DNA from: Chloroflexota bacterium
GTDB taxonomy: Bacteria; Chloroflexota; Limnocylindria; Limnocylindrales; CSP1-4
Direction: 5' to 3'
NCBI GenBank assembly: GCA_021786385.1
Contig: JAJYNJ010000006.1
Location: 1 to 47,727, forward strand
Length of the DNA stretch: 47,727 nucleotides
Below are positions 15,339 through 24,484 of the stretch, piece after piece. The position numbers and the translations under genes were made by a program. The notes under the pieces are model-generated. The model saw only the letters and a program-made list of their open reading frames with translations, had not been told where the DNA came from and did not search any database. The first letter of the stretch is position 1. Each line of letters starts with the position of its first letter.

Positions 15339-16502
15339 TCATGTATGCAGCAGCGGCTCGGCGGCCGCGAAGGCATCGAAGGCCGCCAGGAGCCGGGCGC
15401 GCAGGGCTTCGTCGTCCCACAGGAACGCCGCCTCGAGCGCATGCCGATCGACGTGCCAGAGCTCGGAGAGCGTCAGACCGAGCACGTCGAGCGCGCGGCG
15501 GTATTCTTCGACCAGCGTCACCGCGCTCACCGTTCGATCGTCCGTGGAGAGCGTGACCGGCACGCCGGCGCGCAGGAGACGCGGCAAGGGATGGTCCGCC
15601 AGGCGCGGGACGATCGCCGCCTGGACGTTGCTGGTCGGACAGAGGTCGAGCGTCACGCCCCGGTCGCGCAGGTCGGCGACGAGCGCGGGATCGTCGATGG
15701 CCGGGGTGCCGTGTGCGATCCGTGCCGGACGGAGCGCGAGCGCCCGCCGGACCTGCGCCGCGCCGCCCCACTCACCCGCGTGGACCGTGATGGCGAGCCC
15801 AGCGGCGCGCGCGGCTTCGATCGCACGGGCATGGAGCAGCGGATCGGGCCGAGCGGCCTCGGGTCCGGCGAGATCGAAGCCGGTCAACCAGGCGCCGGTG
15901 AACCGCGCGGCGGCCTCCGCCACCGCCACGTTCGCCTCCGGCGCGTGGGTGCGCATGGCGACTGCGATGAGCCTGACGGTCAGGGGCGGCAACGCCCCGG
16001 CATCGGAGATGGCGCGTGCGCTCGTGGTGGGGGCCGGCGAGGCGACCGCGGCGCGTCGCACGACGGCGGCCACGCCGTCCCGGGCCCCGGCCACCACCGC
16101 CGCGATCGCGGCGTCGAGGGGCAAGCCGCGCTGCACGTGGAGGGCGGGAGCCCAGCGGATCTCGACGTACCGCGTCCCGTCGGCCGCGACGTCCTCGACG
16201 AGCTCGGCGGTGACGCGTCGCAGGCTCTCGCGGTCCTGGAGCAGGGCGATCGGCAGGTCGAAGGCGCGCAACAGCTCGGCTTGGTCGGCGGCCTGCGCCG
16301 GGCCCGCGAGCCGGGAGCGCATGCCTGGCAGATCGAGCCCTGCGCCGAGGCCGCGTTCGCGGGCGAGCTCCAGGGCGGTCGCAGGCCGCAGCGAGCCGTC
16401 GAGGTGCAGGTGCAGCTCGGCCTTCGGCATCCGACGCAGCAAGGCGCCGACGTCCGCTGGTGCTGCGACGCCGCGCGGTCCTGTGGTTGCGTGGCGCTCC
16501 AT
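15339..16502 (-). CDS. add: adenosine deaminase
   Basis: A 387-residue zinc-dependent deaminase converting adenosine (and deoxyadenosine) to inosine in purine salvage. All family motifs are visible: His31-x-His33 in HLHLDGSL, the VHAGE motif with zinc His and catalytic Glu, IAHG, LCPTSN, and STDD with the zinc Asp. An unusual Ala/Ser/Pro-rich stretch sits in the middle (near residues 150-172), where homologues have a short loop. Related adenine deaminases and aminofutalosine deaminases share these motifs, so substrate specificity is likely but not certain. The ATG start has no Shine-Dalgarno; TACCAT lies 8 nt upstream. It is divergent from the next gene. Confidence 0.9.
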   Translation of the reverse strand: MERHATTGPRGVAAPADVGALLRRMPKAELHLHLDGSLRPATALELARERGLGAGLDLPGMRSRLAGPAQAADQAELLRAFDLPIALLQDRESLRRVTAELVEDVAADGTRYVEIRWAPALHVQRGLPLDAAIAAVVAGARDGVAAVVRRAAVASPAPTTSARAISDAGALPPLTVRLIAVAMRTHAPEANVAVAEAAARFTGAWLTGFDLAGPEAARPDPLLHARAIEAARAAGLAITVHAGEWGGAAQVRRALALRPARIAHGTPAIDDPALVADLRDRGVTLDLCPTSNVQAAIVPRLADHPLPRLLRAGVPVTLSTDDRTVSAVTLVEEYRRALDVLGLTLSELWHVDRHALEAAFLWDDEALRARLLAAFDAFAAAEPLLHT

Positions 16503-16510
16503 CAGCCGCG

Positions 16511-16516
16511 ATGGTA
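16511..16516 (-). promoter_or_regulatory. -10 element of leaderless adenosine deaminase gene
   Basis: TACCAT on the minus strand is followed by 8 nt and then the ATG. Confidence 0.45.
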
Positions 16517-16563
16517 GCGCGCGGTGGGCCGCCCGCCGCCCACGCCGCCCACGCCGTCCGTCG

Positions 16564-16607
16564 GCCGCCCGCCAGCCGCCCGCCAGCCGCCCGCCAGCCG
16601 CCCGCTA
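16564..16607. repeat. 11-bp tandem repeat, 4 copies, in a divergent promoter
   Basis: Unit GCCGCCCGCCA at 16564-16574, 16575-16585 and 16586-16596, and a fourth copy with one change at 16597-16607. The last copy runs into the TAGACT -10 of the next gene. The 11-bp period is close to one helical turn. The array fills much of the 117-bp spacer between adenosine deaminase and the plus-strand membrane protein. Confidence 0.9.
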
Positions 16608-16611
16608 GACT
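16606..16611 (+). promoter_or_regulatory. -10 element of leaderless membrane-protein gene
   Basis: TAGACT is separated from the ATG at 16620 by 8 nt. The 11-bp repeats occupy the -35 region. Confidence 0.5.
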
Positions 16612-16619
16612 TGCATCCC

Positions 16620-17570
16620 ATGCCGGGAAGTCCGCATCGCGCTCGCCGGTTCCCGTTGGCCATCACGTGGCTGGTCGCCGCCCTCTTCATCGCGTTCGGT
16701 GGCGCCGGGCTTGCCGTCAGCGCCGATCACCTGCCCGGCGACGCCAGCCGACCGGAGCTGACCTGGGCGCAGGACGTCGCGTTCCAGGCGCGCATCCGCG
16801 CCCTCGCGCCCGACTACACGGCCCTGGTGGACGACGTGAGCGTGCTGGGGGACACGGCACGGCACGCGCTCGCCGATCTGGTCGCGCGCCGTCAGGATCT
16901 GCTCGAGAACGACCTCGCCACCGGCGACCGGCTGGCCGCCTCGACCGAGGCACGTGTCTCCCGGCTCGACGCCGCGCTGCGCGCGCTCGGGGCCGCGGCC
17001 GGGCCGGGATCCCTCGGCGATCGATCCCGGACCATGCTGGCGGCCGCCAGTGCGGCCGTGCAGACCACGGCACCCGTGCCCGCCGATTGGCGCGCCCTCG
17101 CCGATGGTTCGCTGCCGGCGGTGCAGCTCATCACCGTCCTGCAGCGCCACGACGACCTGGTCTTCGCCGCCACCCAGCAGGCGCACACGGGCAGGTACCG
17201 GGCGGCGCTCGCCACCCTGGCCGAGGCGTCGGCGATGCTCGACCAGGCCCGCCGAACTCGGGATGCCCTGGCGAACCGGGCCGATGTCTCGATCCTCTCC
17301 ACCTACATCGACCGCATGAGCGCCTACGACACGGCGCTGGTCGCGCTGTACACCGAGCTGCAGCAGTCCGGCGCTCGGCTGACGGCACGCGGCGAACGGC
17401 TCGTCGCGCGCGTGGCTGCGGCCCAGAAGCTGCTCCCCCCCGACACCCGGGCGCTGGTGGTGATCCTGGGCGAGATCGCGCAGGCCGGGCTCAACCAGGC
17501 TGCGATCGCGATCGAGGAGGCGCGCGGCGACCTCGCCGACGCGGTGGCGGCGCTACACTTGGCGCACTGA
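16620..17570 (+). CDS. hypothetical membrane-anchored helical protein
   Basis: A 316-residue protein I do not recognise. One transmembrane helix or uncleaved signal (about 12-32) is followed by an exported domain of roughly 280 residues. That domain is almost entirely alpha-helical, Ala/Leu/Arg-rich and without cysteines, which suggests helical bundles or coiled coil. No enzyme motif is visible. It begins without a Shine-Dalgarno, with TAGACT 8 nt before the ATG. The next gene, pepA, starts 111 bp downstream on the same strand. A structural, sensor-like or cell-envelope role is possible but unproven. Confidence 0.7.
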   Translation: MPGSPHRARRFPLAITWLVAALFIAFGGAGLAVSADHLPGDASRPELTWAQDVAFQARIRALAPDYTALVDDVSVLGDTARHALADLVARRQDLLENDLATGDRLAASTEARVSRLDAALRALGAAAGPGSLGDRSRTMLAAASAAVQTTAPVPADWRALADGSLPAVQLITVLQRHDDLVFAATQQAHTGRYRAALATLAEASAMLDQARRTRDALANRADVSILSTYIDRMSAYDTALVALYTELQQSGARLTARGERLVARVAAAQKLLPPDTRALVVILGEIAQAGLNQAAIAIEEARGDLADAVAALHLAH

Positions 17571-17681
17571 CACCGGCATTCCATTCCACCCGCCCAGCCC
17601 CGCCGCGGTCGGGCGCGCGCCGTTCCGCCGACGCGCTTCGTCCGAGCCGCTGCGCCTGACCCACACGAGGAGCCCATCCGC

Positions 17682-19205
17682 ATGCAGATCCGGGTTGTCT
17701 CCGACCAGCCGTGGTCCGTCCGGGCCGACGTCCTGGCCGTGCCCATCACATCCGACGAGCCGGCAGAACCCGACGCCTCGACCCTGGTCGAGCTCGACCG
17801 TCGGCTGGACGGCGCGATCGGCGACTATCGGCGCTTCGGCGAGATCGACGCTTCCCCGTACCGCACCGCGCTGCTGCGGGGCCGCGACCTCGGCGCGGCG
17901 TGGGTGCTCGCGGCCGGCGCCGGCGCAAGCGAGGCGTTCGATGCGGTCGTCGCGTACCGCTTCGCGGCGTCCCTCGAGCGCCGTCTCGCCGGCCGTCGCG
18001 TGACCAGCCTCGCCGTCTGGCTGCCGGCCGCGCTGCGCGCGCGGCCCGGGCTCTCCGCCGCCGACCTCGCGATGCTCGTCGCACGCGGCGTCGTCGAGGG
18101 CGCGTACGACCCGGCCCTGCTTTACCGGACTGACTACACCGAGGCGCCGCCGCAGCTCGAGGAGCTCGTCCTGATCGCACCCGGCGCGGACGTCGGCGCG
18201 TTGCAGGCGGCGGTGGCCCGTGGGATGACCATCGGCGAGGGGGCGCGCATCGCGCGCGACCTGGCCAACCGCGCGTCGAACGACGTGAGCCCGGCGGCGC
18301 TGGCAGACGCGGCGACCGACCTGGCCAGGGCGCACGGCCTCGCGATCGACGTGATCGGGCCGGAGCGCGCGACCGAGCTCGGGATGGGCATGTTCATGGC
18401 GGTCGGGCGCGGCAGCGACAACCCGCCGCGGCTGATCGTGCTGCGCAACGGCGCGGACGGCGCGCGGGATGCCCGCGGGCGCCTCCTCGCGTTGGTCGGC
18501 AAGGGCGTCACGTTCGACTCCGGCGGCATCTCGATCAAGCCGGCCGACCGCATGGAAGAGATGAAGATGGATAAGACGGGTGCGTGCACCGTCATCGCCG
18601 CAATCGTGACGGCGAAGCGGCTGGCACCCGACCTGCCCTTGCTGGCGCTCGCGCCGGCCGTCGAGAACATGCCAGGGCCGCACTCGACCCGCCCAGGGGA
18701 CATCGTCCGGGCCCTCAACGGCAAGCGCGTCGAGATCCAGAACACGGACGCGGAGGGCCGCCTGATCTTGGGCGACGCGCTGACCTACGCGGAGCGGCTC
18801 GGTGGCACGCACCTCGTCGACGTCGCGACGTTGACCGGCGCCGTGGAGCGCGCGTTCGGGAAGCAGATCACCGGCGCGTTCGGCGTTCCACAGTCCTGGT
18901 ACGAGGAGGTGGCCGCCGCGGGAACTCGGCAGGGGGAGCGCTACTGGCAGATCCCGCTCGTCGAGGACTACGTGCCGGACATGGAGAGCTGGTACGCGGA
19001 TCTGCAGAACTCGGGTCCCGCGGACGGCTCGCTCGTCAAGAGCGGCCTCTTCCTGCGCCAGTTCGTGACCCGGCCGTGGGTCCACATGGACATCGGCGGC
19101 AGCGCGTATCTGCGCAAGGCGACGGCGTGGGCGCCGCGCGGCGCCACCGGCGTGACGCATGCGACGCTCGTCGAGCTCGCGCTCGAGGGCGCCCAGCGGG
19201 GATAG
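17682..19205 (+). CDS. pepA: leucyl aminopeptidase (M17)
   Basis: A 507-residue cytosolic dizinc aminopeptidase removing N-terminal residues from peptides. Metal and catalytic residues align with E. coli PepA at a constant offset of four: Lys274, Asp279, Lys286, Asp297, Asp356, Glu358 and Arg360, within VGKGVTFDSGGISIKP, KMDKTGAC and NTDAEGRL. The N-terminal macro-like domain is present and less conserved. ATG 17682 has a GAGGAG Shine-Dalgarno about 10 nt upstream. A 23-bp tandem repeat begins 10 bp after the stop codon. Confidence 0.96.
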   Translation: MQIRVVSDQPWSVRADVLAVPITSDEPAEPDASTLVELDRRLDGAIGDYRRFGEIDASPYRTALLRGRDLGAAWVLAAGAGASEAFDAVVAYRFAASLERRLAGRRVTSLAVWLPAALRARPGLSAADLAMLVARGVVEGAYDPALLYRTDYTEAPPQLEELVLIAPGADVGALQAAVARGMTIGEGARIARDLANRASNDVSPAALADAATDLARAHGLAIDVIGPERATELGMGMFMAVGRGSDNPPRLIVLRNGADGARDARGRLLALVGKGVTFDSGGISIKPADRMEEMKMDKTGACTVIAAIVTAKRLAPDLPLLALAPAVENMPGPHSTRPGDIVRALNGKRVEIQNTDAEGRLILGDALTYAERLGGTHLVDVATLTGAVERAFGKQITGAFGVPQSWYEEVAAAGTRQGERYWQIPLVEDYVPDMESWYADLQNSGPADGSLVKSGLFLRQFVTRPWVHMDIGGSAYLRKATAWAPRGATGVTHATLVELALEGAQRG

Positions 19206-19214
19206 GCGCTGGCC

Positions 19215-19283
19215 GCCGGGCGCGATCTGTGTCGGGCGCCGGGCGCGATCTGTGTCGGGCGCCGGGCGGGACCAGCGTCGGCC
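19215..19283. repeat. 23-bp tandem repeat after pepA, two perfect plus one decayed copy
   Basis: Two perfect 23-bp copies lie at 19215-19237 and 19238-19260. A degenerate third copy follows at 19261-19283. It lies in the spacer between pepA and the prepilin peptidase. Confidence 0.88.
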
Positions 19284-19333
19284 TCCGACCGGGACCACCG
19301 ACGGAGTTGCCCGCGCGCACCAATGCGGGCACC

Positions 19334-19999
19334 ATGCCCGCTGTGGACGGAATCGCGACCTGGGTCATCGCTGCGCTGAGCGGCCTCGCCGGCGGCGTCT
19401 ACGGCTACCTGGCCGACCGGCTGGCGGCCCGCTGGCCCGAGCACGAGGCGGCGCGGGTCCGGCCCGTCGACTGGCGCACGGGGCTCGTGGTGCTGCTCGC
19501 TGCCGGGGCGTTCTTCGCGTTGCCGGGGCGCTTCGGCGCGCCCCGCGACCTCGCGGTCGCTGGGCTCTTCTTCGCGGCGCTCGTGATGCTGCTTGCGACC
19601 GACCTCGACCAGCGACTCCTCCCCGACGAGATCACGCTGCCGCTGGTCCCCGCGGCGCTCGCGATCCTGCTCCTTGGCTGGAACCCGGTCCTCGCGGACA
19701 AACAGCTCGGGCTGGTCAGTGGGCTCGCGGCCGGGATCCTGGCCCCCCTCTTCCTCGCGGTCACCGGCGTCCTCTTCCGGGGCGCGCTGGGGATGGGCGA
19801 TCTGAAACTGGCGGTGAGCTTGGGGTTGGTGTGCGGTGTCTCGCAGCTCGTGGCCGGCTTCATCGTCGCGTCGCTTGCCGCGGGTTTGGTCCTGGTCCTG
19901 CTGCTGGCCACCCGCCGGCTGGGGCTGCGTAGCGCGATCCCGTTCGGTCCGATCCTGATCGTGGCCGCGTTCCTCGCGGTGCTGCGCCCGCTCGGGTGA
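19334..19999 (+). CDS. A24 prepilin peptidase (type IV pilus/Tad type)
   Basis: A 221-residue polytopic membrane aspartic protease that cleaves prepilin-type leader peptides. The two catalytic aspartates are visible: Asp90 (ATDLDQRLLPDEI) and Asp156 in the GxGD signature GMGDLKL. It has six or so hydrophobic helices. It lacks the N-terminal Cys-rich methyltransferase domain of classical PilD, like the shorter CpaA/TadV and FlaK-type enzymes. The ATG at 19334 has only a weak ribosome site. No pilin genes are in the window. Confidence 0.9.
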   Translation: MPAVDGIATWVIAALSGLAGGVYGYLADRLAARWPEHEAARVRPVDWRTGLVVLLAAGAFFALPGRFGAPRDLAVAGLFFAALVMLLATDLDQRLLPDEITLPLVPAALAILLLGWNPVLADKQLGLVSGLAAGILAPLFLAVTGVLFRGALGMGDLKLAVSLGLVCGVSQLVAGFIVASLAAGLVLVLLLATRRLGLRSAIPFGPILIVAAFLAVLRPLG

Positions 20000-20103
20000 T
20001 CCGATCGTCGGGGGCACCGTGGTGGTGCACCAACCGAGGCCGAATGTCCCGCCCTACGCGAGATGCGTCGGCCGCGGCGTTGCGGGCGCCGTACGCGGCG
20101 CCG

Positions 20104-20234
20104 TATGATGCGCTCAGCCGGAGTCGTTCCTGCGGACCGTGCCCTGTCGCTCGAACGGCGCACCACCGGCGGGCAGGGACAGCAACGGCGCCCCGAGGGG
20201 CGTCGCAGGGAGTCGAAGCCTGCACGATGATGCG
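20104..20234 (+). promoter_or_regulatory. promoter-like element and structured leader of the M23 peptidase gene
   Basis: TATGAT at 20104-20109 is a good -10. The following leader of about 120 nt contains a strong hairpin at 20187-20204 (GGCGCCCC, loop GA, GGGGCGTC, one G-U pair). Long leaders of cell-wall hydrolase genes sometimes hold c-di-AMP riboswitches, but I cannot match the conserved core of that class here. Confidence 0.4.
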
Positions 20235-21572
20235 ATGCGTCGCATAGGACACACGCTGCACAGGCGACGTGCGGTGCTCGCCGCACTGCTGCTGATTCCC
20301 CTTCTATTCGGCTCACTCGGCTCGTTCGGTGGCGCCGCGACGGTCCGCGCGGACCCCCTCTCCGATGCCGTCAAGGCACAGAAGGCGCTGGAGGCCAGGA
20401 TCGCCGCGCAGCGGCAGCAGATCCAGGCGCTGCAGGCGAGCGAGGCCAGGCTGCAGAGCGTCCTCGCCGACACCGCTACGCAGCTCAAGGGGATCAACGC
20501 CGACCAGGCCAAGCTCCAGGCCAAGATCGCGACCGCCCAGCGGGTGCTCACCGACGTGCGCGCGCAGTACGCGGCGCTCGTCACGCAGGTCGGCGACCTC
20601 GACGCTGCACTCGCTGCGCTGGACTCCAAGATCGCGGCCAGCCAGCAGCAGCTCGCCGACCAGCGCGCCACGCTCGCCCGCCACATCGCGGACGCGTACA
20701 TGGTGCAGCAGACCACGCTGCTCGAGCAGCTCCTGACCGCGCGCTCGCTCGCGGACGTCCTGGCCGACGTCGGGTACTACCTGAGCATCGGTCACCAGGA
20801 CGCCCGGCTGGCCGCGCAGATCCAGCAGGATGAGCAGTCCCTCGAGGCGCTGCAGGGCGCGACGGCGGTCACGCGGGCCCAGACGCAGCAGGCGCGGCTG
20901 GCCATGTACCAGCAGAAGCAGGAAGTGACGAATCAGCGCAACGCGCTGCTGGCGGCACAGAAGCAGCTGGCTGCGCTCGAGGCGCGCACGCGCGCCGCCC
21001 AGGCGGCGCAGCTCGCGGCGTTCAAGAAGCTCAAGCTGACGAAGGCCCAGGCGGCGGCGCAGCTGGCCGCCGAGCAGAAAGCTCTCGAACAGCTGGCCGC
21101 CCTGATCGCGCGCCTAGTCGCGGAGCAGCAGGGCATCCCCTCGCAGTACAACGGCACGCTCATTTGGCCCATGCCGGGCATCGTCAGCCAGGAGTTCGGC
21201 TGCACCGGGTTCATCGCCGAGCCCCCCCTCGGCAACTGCGCGCACTTCCACACCGGCATCGACATCGTGGCGCCCGAGTACACGCCGATCCGGGCGGCCG
21301 GCGATGGCACCGTCGTCTTCGTGGGCCCCAACCCGTACGACCCACCGTACGCACGGGCCTGGATCGTCATCATCGCCCACTCGCAGAACCTGCTGACTTG
21401 GTACGCCCACGTCGACGCGTACGCTCATCCCCCGGCGGTGACCAAGGGCGAGTTCGTGCACCAGGGGCAGGTGATCGCCTACGAGGGCAACACCGGCAAC
21501 AGCACCGGCCCGCACCTGCATTGGGCGGTCGAACTCAACGGCACGTTCGTCAACCCACGGTTGTTCCTGTGA
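20235..21572 (+). CDS. coiled-coil M23 (LytM-type) peptidoglycan peptidase
   Basis: A 445-residue exported cell-wall protein of the EnvC/NlpD-like architecture. An N-terminal signal segment (about 10-38) is followed by a long Gln/Ala-rich coiled coil (about 45-300) and a C-terminal M23 domain. The zinc ligands are His339 and Asp343 (HFHTGID) and the HLH of TGPHLHWAVE, so the peptidase is probably active rather than a degenerate activator. It would cleave peptidoglycan cross-links during division or growth. ATG 20235 is used, since the sequence upstream of it lacks a signal peptide and looks non-coding. Confidence 0.9.
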   Translation: MRRIGHTLHRRRAVLAALLLIPLLFGSLGSFGGAATVRADPLSDAVKAQKALEARIAAQRQQIQALQASEARLQSVLADTATQLKGINADQAKLQAKIATAQRVLTDVRAQYAALVTQVGDLDAALAALDSKIAASQQQLADQRATLARHIADAYMVQQTTLLEQLLTARSLADVLADVGYYLSIGHQDARLAAQIQQDEQSLEALQGATAVTRAQTQQARLAMYQQKQEVTNQRNALLAAQKQLAALEARTRAAQAAQLAAFKKLKLTKAQAAAQLAAEQKALEQLAALIARLVAEQQGIPSQYNGTLIWPMPGIVSQEFGCTGFIAEPPLGNCAHFHTGIDIVAPEYTPIRAAGDGTVVFVGPNPYDPPYARAWIVIIAHSQNLLTWYAHVDAYAHPPAVTKGEFVHQGQVIAYEGNTGNSTGPHLHWAVELNGTFVNPRLFL

Positions 21573-21741
21573 GCCCCGGCCGCGCGGGAGAACGTCCCGT
21601 GGGGGGCCAGCCTCCCGCCGCTCGGGGCCATCCGGATGCGCGCCGCGGCGATCGACAGGCCGATCCCGGTGAGACGGACTATCCTGCGGGGCAGGCGTGA
21701 CCGGCAGACGATGACCCGCTCGGGCGGGCGCAGTCGGGGTG

Positions 21742-21747
21742 TAGCAT
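21742..21747 (+). promoter_or_regulatory. -10 element of leaderless glgC
   Basis: TAGCAT ends 7 nt before GTG 21755. No Shine-Dalgarno is present. Confidence 0.45.
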
Positions 21748-21754
21748 CGTGGGC

Positions 21755-23182
21755 GTGAAGGGCGTCCTGGCGGTCATCCTCGCGGGCGGAGAGGGCGAAC
21801 GGCTCTCGATCCTGTCCAGCCTCCGTGCCAAGCCGGCCGTGCCGTTCGGGGGCAAGTACCGCATCATCGACTTCGCGCTGAGCAACTGCGTCAACAGCGA
21901 CATCCACAACGTCGTCGTGCTCACGCAGTACAACCCACGCTCTCTGAACGACCACATCGGCGCCGGGCGGCCGTGGGACCTGGACCGCACCAGCGGCGGG
22001 ATCCGGCTGCTGCAGCCCTTCGTGTCGCGCGGCCGCCCCAACGAGTGGTACCGGGGCACCGCCGACGCTGTCCTGCGCAACCTCGAGGTCGTGCAGCGGG
22101 CGCCGGGCGACACGGTCCTGGTCCTGGCCGGCGACCACATCTACAAGATGGACTACCAGCCCTTCCTCTCCGCGCACCGGCGCCACCGGGCCGACGTGAC
22201 GATCGCGGTGCGCACGGTGCCGCTGGAAGAGGCCCATCGCTTCGGGATCGTCACACTCGACGAGAACGATCGAGTGGTCGACTGGCAGGAGAAGCCGCGG
22301 GCCCCCAAGAGCAACCTCGTGAGCATGGGGATCTACGTGTTCGCCAAGCGGGCGCTCCTGCGCTGGCTGGACGAAACGCGCATCGACTTCGGCGCCCACG
22401 TCATCCCGGCCATGCTGGCGGGGGGCGCCCGCGTGTTCGGGTACCGCTTCGATGGCTACTGGCAGGACGTGGGCACGATCGAGAGCTACTGGCAGGCCCA
22501 CATGGATCTGCTCGACGAGCGTCCCGAGCTGGACCTGTACGACACGAGCTGGCCGATCCACACGCGCTCGGAGGAGCGCGCGCCGGCCAAGATCGGCCCC
22601 ACGGCGAGCGTCCATCGCAGTATGGTCAGCCACGGCTGCGTGATCTACGGCACCGTGGAGCACTCGGTGCTCTCGCCGGGCGTGCGGGTGGACGTCGGCG
22701 CGGTCGTCCGTGACAGCGTCGTGATGCTCGACTCCGTCATCCGGGCCGGGGCCGTGGTCGACCGCGCGATCTTCGACAAGCAGGTGGCGGTCGGTCCCAA
22801 CGCGGTGGTCGGCGAGGGAGCGGACCTGACGATCGCCAATCGCCAGGAGCCGTCTCGCCTCAACACCGGCATCACCGTGGTGGGCAAGCGGGCCGTCGTC
22901 CCGCGTGGAGTGCGCATCGGGCGCAACGTCAAGATCGCCGAGGGGGTGCGTGCCGCGGATTACCGCGGCCGCGTGGTGCGCAGCGGCCAGACCGTCGAGC
23001 GTCGCCACGAGACCACCGAACCCGCGCCGCGCGCCCGTGCCGGTGGCAACCGCGGTGGCGCCGAGGCGGCACAGACGCCCATGGCGGTCGGGGTCCGGAG
23101 TGGGCGGGCCGGGCGCAACGACGGCTCGGACGGCGATCTCGGCGTGCCGGCCGGGCAGCCCGGCTTCGGCGTCCTCGACTGA
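21755..23182 (+). CDS. glgC: glucose-1-phosphate adenylyltransferase
   Basis: A 475-residue enzyme making ADP-glucose from ATP and glucose 1-phosphate, the committed step of glycogen synthesis. The nucleotidyltransferase signature is visible ([29 protein letters not shown]), as are the WYRGTADAV and [11 protein letters not shown] metal/substrate motifs. A left-handed beta-helix occupies about 285-405. The last 65 residues form an Arg/Gly/Pro-rich extension beyond the usual end of the family and are probably disordered. GTG 21755 is chosen because of the leaderless promoter; an in-frame GTG at 21749 would overlap it. No other glycogen gene is in the window. Confidence 0.94.
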   Translation: MKGVLAVILAGGEGERLSILSSLRAKPAVPFGGKYRIIDFALSNCVNSDIHNVVVLTQYNPRSLNDHIGAGRPWDLDRTSGGIRLLQPFVSRGRPNEWYRGTADAVLRNLEVVQRAPGDTVLVLAGDHIYKMDYQPFLSAHRRHRADVTIAVRTVPLEEAHRFGIVTLDENDRVVDWQEKPRAPKSNLVSMGIYVFAKRALLRWLDETRIDFGAHVIPAMLAGGARVFGYRFDGYWQDVGTIESYWQAHMDLLDERPELDLYDTSWPIHTRSEERAPAKIGPTASVHRSMVSHGCVIYGTVEHSVLSPGVRVDVGAVVRDSVVMLDSVIRAGAVVDRAIFDKQVAVGPNAVVGEGADLTIANRQEPSRLNTGITVVGKRAVVPRGVRIGRNVKIAEGVRAADYRGRVVRSGQTVERRHETTEPAPRARAGGNRGGAEAAQTPMAVGVRSGRAGRNDGSDGDLGVPAGQPGFGVLD

Positions 23183-23259
23183 CCGCGCGGCGCCGCCCGG
23201 AGCGGCCAACGAGCCCGCCCGATCCCACGGCCCACGGCTCCGCGACGGCGCCCGACCGC

Positions 23260-23928
23260 GTGCCCGGCCCCGCCGCGCCCGATCCCGCCGCGCCCGATCC
23301 CGCCGCAGCGCCCCACCGACGGTCAGCGGGGCCCCGACCCTTGGCCGCGCGGCGCGTGTCGGCGGCATCGGTCGATGCCTGGCTCGCGGAGCTGGGTCTG
23401 TCGGCGGCCGTGCGCGTGGAGCGGGAGGGCGTGACCGCATGGGACCTGTTGCTCGATGGGCGGCGGCGCTTCGACCTGCGCATCACGGTGATCTGCGGGC
23501 CGGGCATCGGCCTGATCGTCTGGGTGCCGTTCGCGCCGCCGGTCCAGGACGACGCGCGCCGGACGTACCAGCAGCTGCTCCGCTGGAACGACGAGCTGCC
23601 CTTCGTGAAGTTCGGGCTCGACGCCGAGCTCCGTCCCGTGCTCGCGGTGGAGATGCCGGCCGAGGCGGCCGACGTGTGGACCCTTGGCCTGGCGATCGCG
23701 CGGGTGCTCGCGGTGTGCGACTACATCCTCGACACGGCCGCGCCGTGGCTCGGACCCGGCGGCCTCACGGCACCGCCCGGTCCTGGCCGCGCGTCGCGCG
23801 GGGAGTCGCTGCTGCGGCGCTATGCGGCAGAGCTGGCCGAGCTGGTCGGTGGCCCTGCTACACTCGGCGCCGACGATCGCGCGGGCGGGCCAGAGGTGAT
23901 CGGCAACGAGAGGGCAGGGGAGTCGTGA
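23260..23928 (+). CDS. YbjN domain-containing protein
   Basis: About 222 residues if started at GTG 23260. The central 120 residues resemble the YbjN/type III secretion chaperone-like fold (LLLDGRRRFDLRITVICGPGIGLIVWVPFAPP, LLRWNDELPFVKFGLD). Roughly the first 30 residues are Pro/Ala/Asp-rich and come from a 15-bp tandem repeat in the DNA, so the real start may be TTG 23341 or GTG 23356. The stop overlaps the start of the nicotinamidase-like gene (GTGA), implying translational coupling. The function of the family is unclear. Confidence 0.75.
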   Translation: MPGPAAPDPAAPDPAAAPHRRSAGPRPLAARRVSAASVDAWLAELGLSAAVRVEREGVTAWDLLLDGRRRFDLRITVICGPGIGLIVWVPFAPPVQDDARRTYQQLLRWNDELPFVKFGLDAELRPVLAVEMPAEAADVWTLGLAIARVLAVCDYILDTAAPWLGPGGLTAPPGPGRASRGESLLRRYAAELAELVGGPATLGADDRAGGPEVIGNERAGES

Positions 23929-24479
23929 AGGCCGTTATCGTGGTGGACATGGTGCGGGGGTTCCTCGAGCCAGGCCACAACCTCTACGGCGGCGAAGCAT
24001 GCCGCTCCATCATCCCGGCGACGCGGGCGTTCCTCGAGCGCGAGCGCGCCCGCGGGTCGCTGCTGGTCTTCCTGACGGACACCCACGATCCGGATGACCT
24101 GGAGTTCCGCATGTTCCCACCGCATTGTGTGCGGGGCACCCAGGAGGTCGAGGTGATCCCCGAGCTGGCGGACCTCGTCGAGGGGGCGATCGTGGTGCCC
24201 AAACGCCGCTACAGTGGGTTCTTCGACACGCCGCTCGACGTGGTGCTGAGCGATCGCGATGTGACCGAGGTGGCGGTGGTCGGTGTGATGACGGATATCT
24301 GCGTGCTCCACACGACCGCCGACCTACGCAACCGCGACTACGAAACCACCATCGTGACCGACTGCGTCGCCTCGTTCGACCCGGCCGCGCACGCCTTCGC
24401 ATTGGAGCACATGCGCAAGATCCTTGGGGCGCGCTTGGCGAGCAGCGCCGAACTCGCCGCTGCGCCGGCCGGGGCATAG
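23925..24479 (+). CDS. pncA: isochorismatase-family nicotinamidase
   Basis: A 184-residue cysteine hydrolase. The catalytic triad Asp8, Lys93 and Cys126 is present (VVDMV, VPKRRYSGF, MTDICVLHT). Asp52, His54 and His67 (TDTHDPDD, MFPPHC) correspond to the metal ligands that distinguish nicotinamidases from other isochorismatase-family members. It would convert nicotinamide to nicotinate. The next gene, 5 bp downstream, is a nicotinate phosphoribosyltransferase, which supports the assignment. The GTG start overlaps the preceding stop, with GGGGAG upstream. Confidence 0.88.
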   Translation: MKAVIVVDMVRGFLEPGHNLYGGEACRSIIPATRAFLERERARGSLLVFLTDTHDPDDLEFRMFPPHCVRGTQEVEVIPELADLVEGAIVVPKRRYSGFFDTPLDVVLSDRDVTEVAVVGVMTDICVLHTTADLRNRDYETTIVTDCVASFDPAAHAFALEHMRKILGARLASSAELAAAPAGA

Positions 24480-24484
24480 CGCCG

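Noticed and set aside
20110-20234. c-di-AMP (ydaO-type) riboswitch upstream of the M23 gene
   Set aside because: A few short matches exist, but the conserved core segments are missing, so the class cannot be supported.
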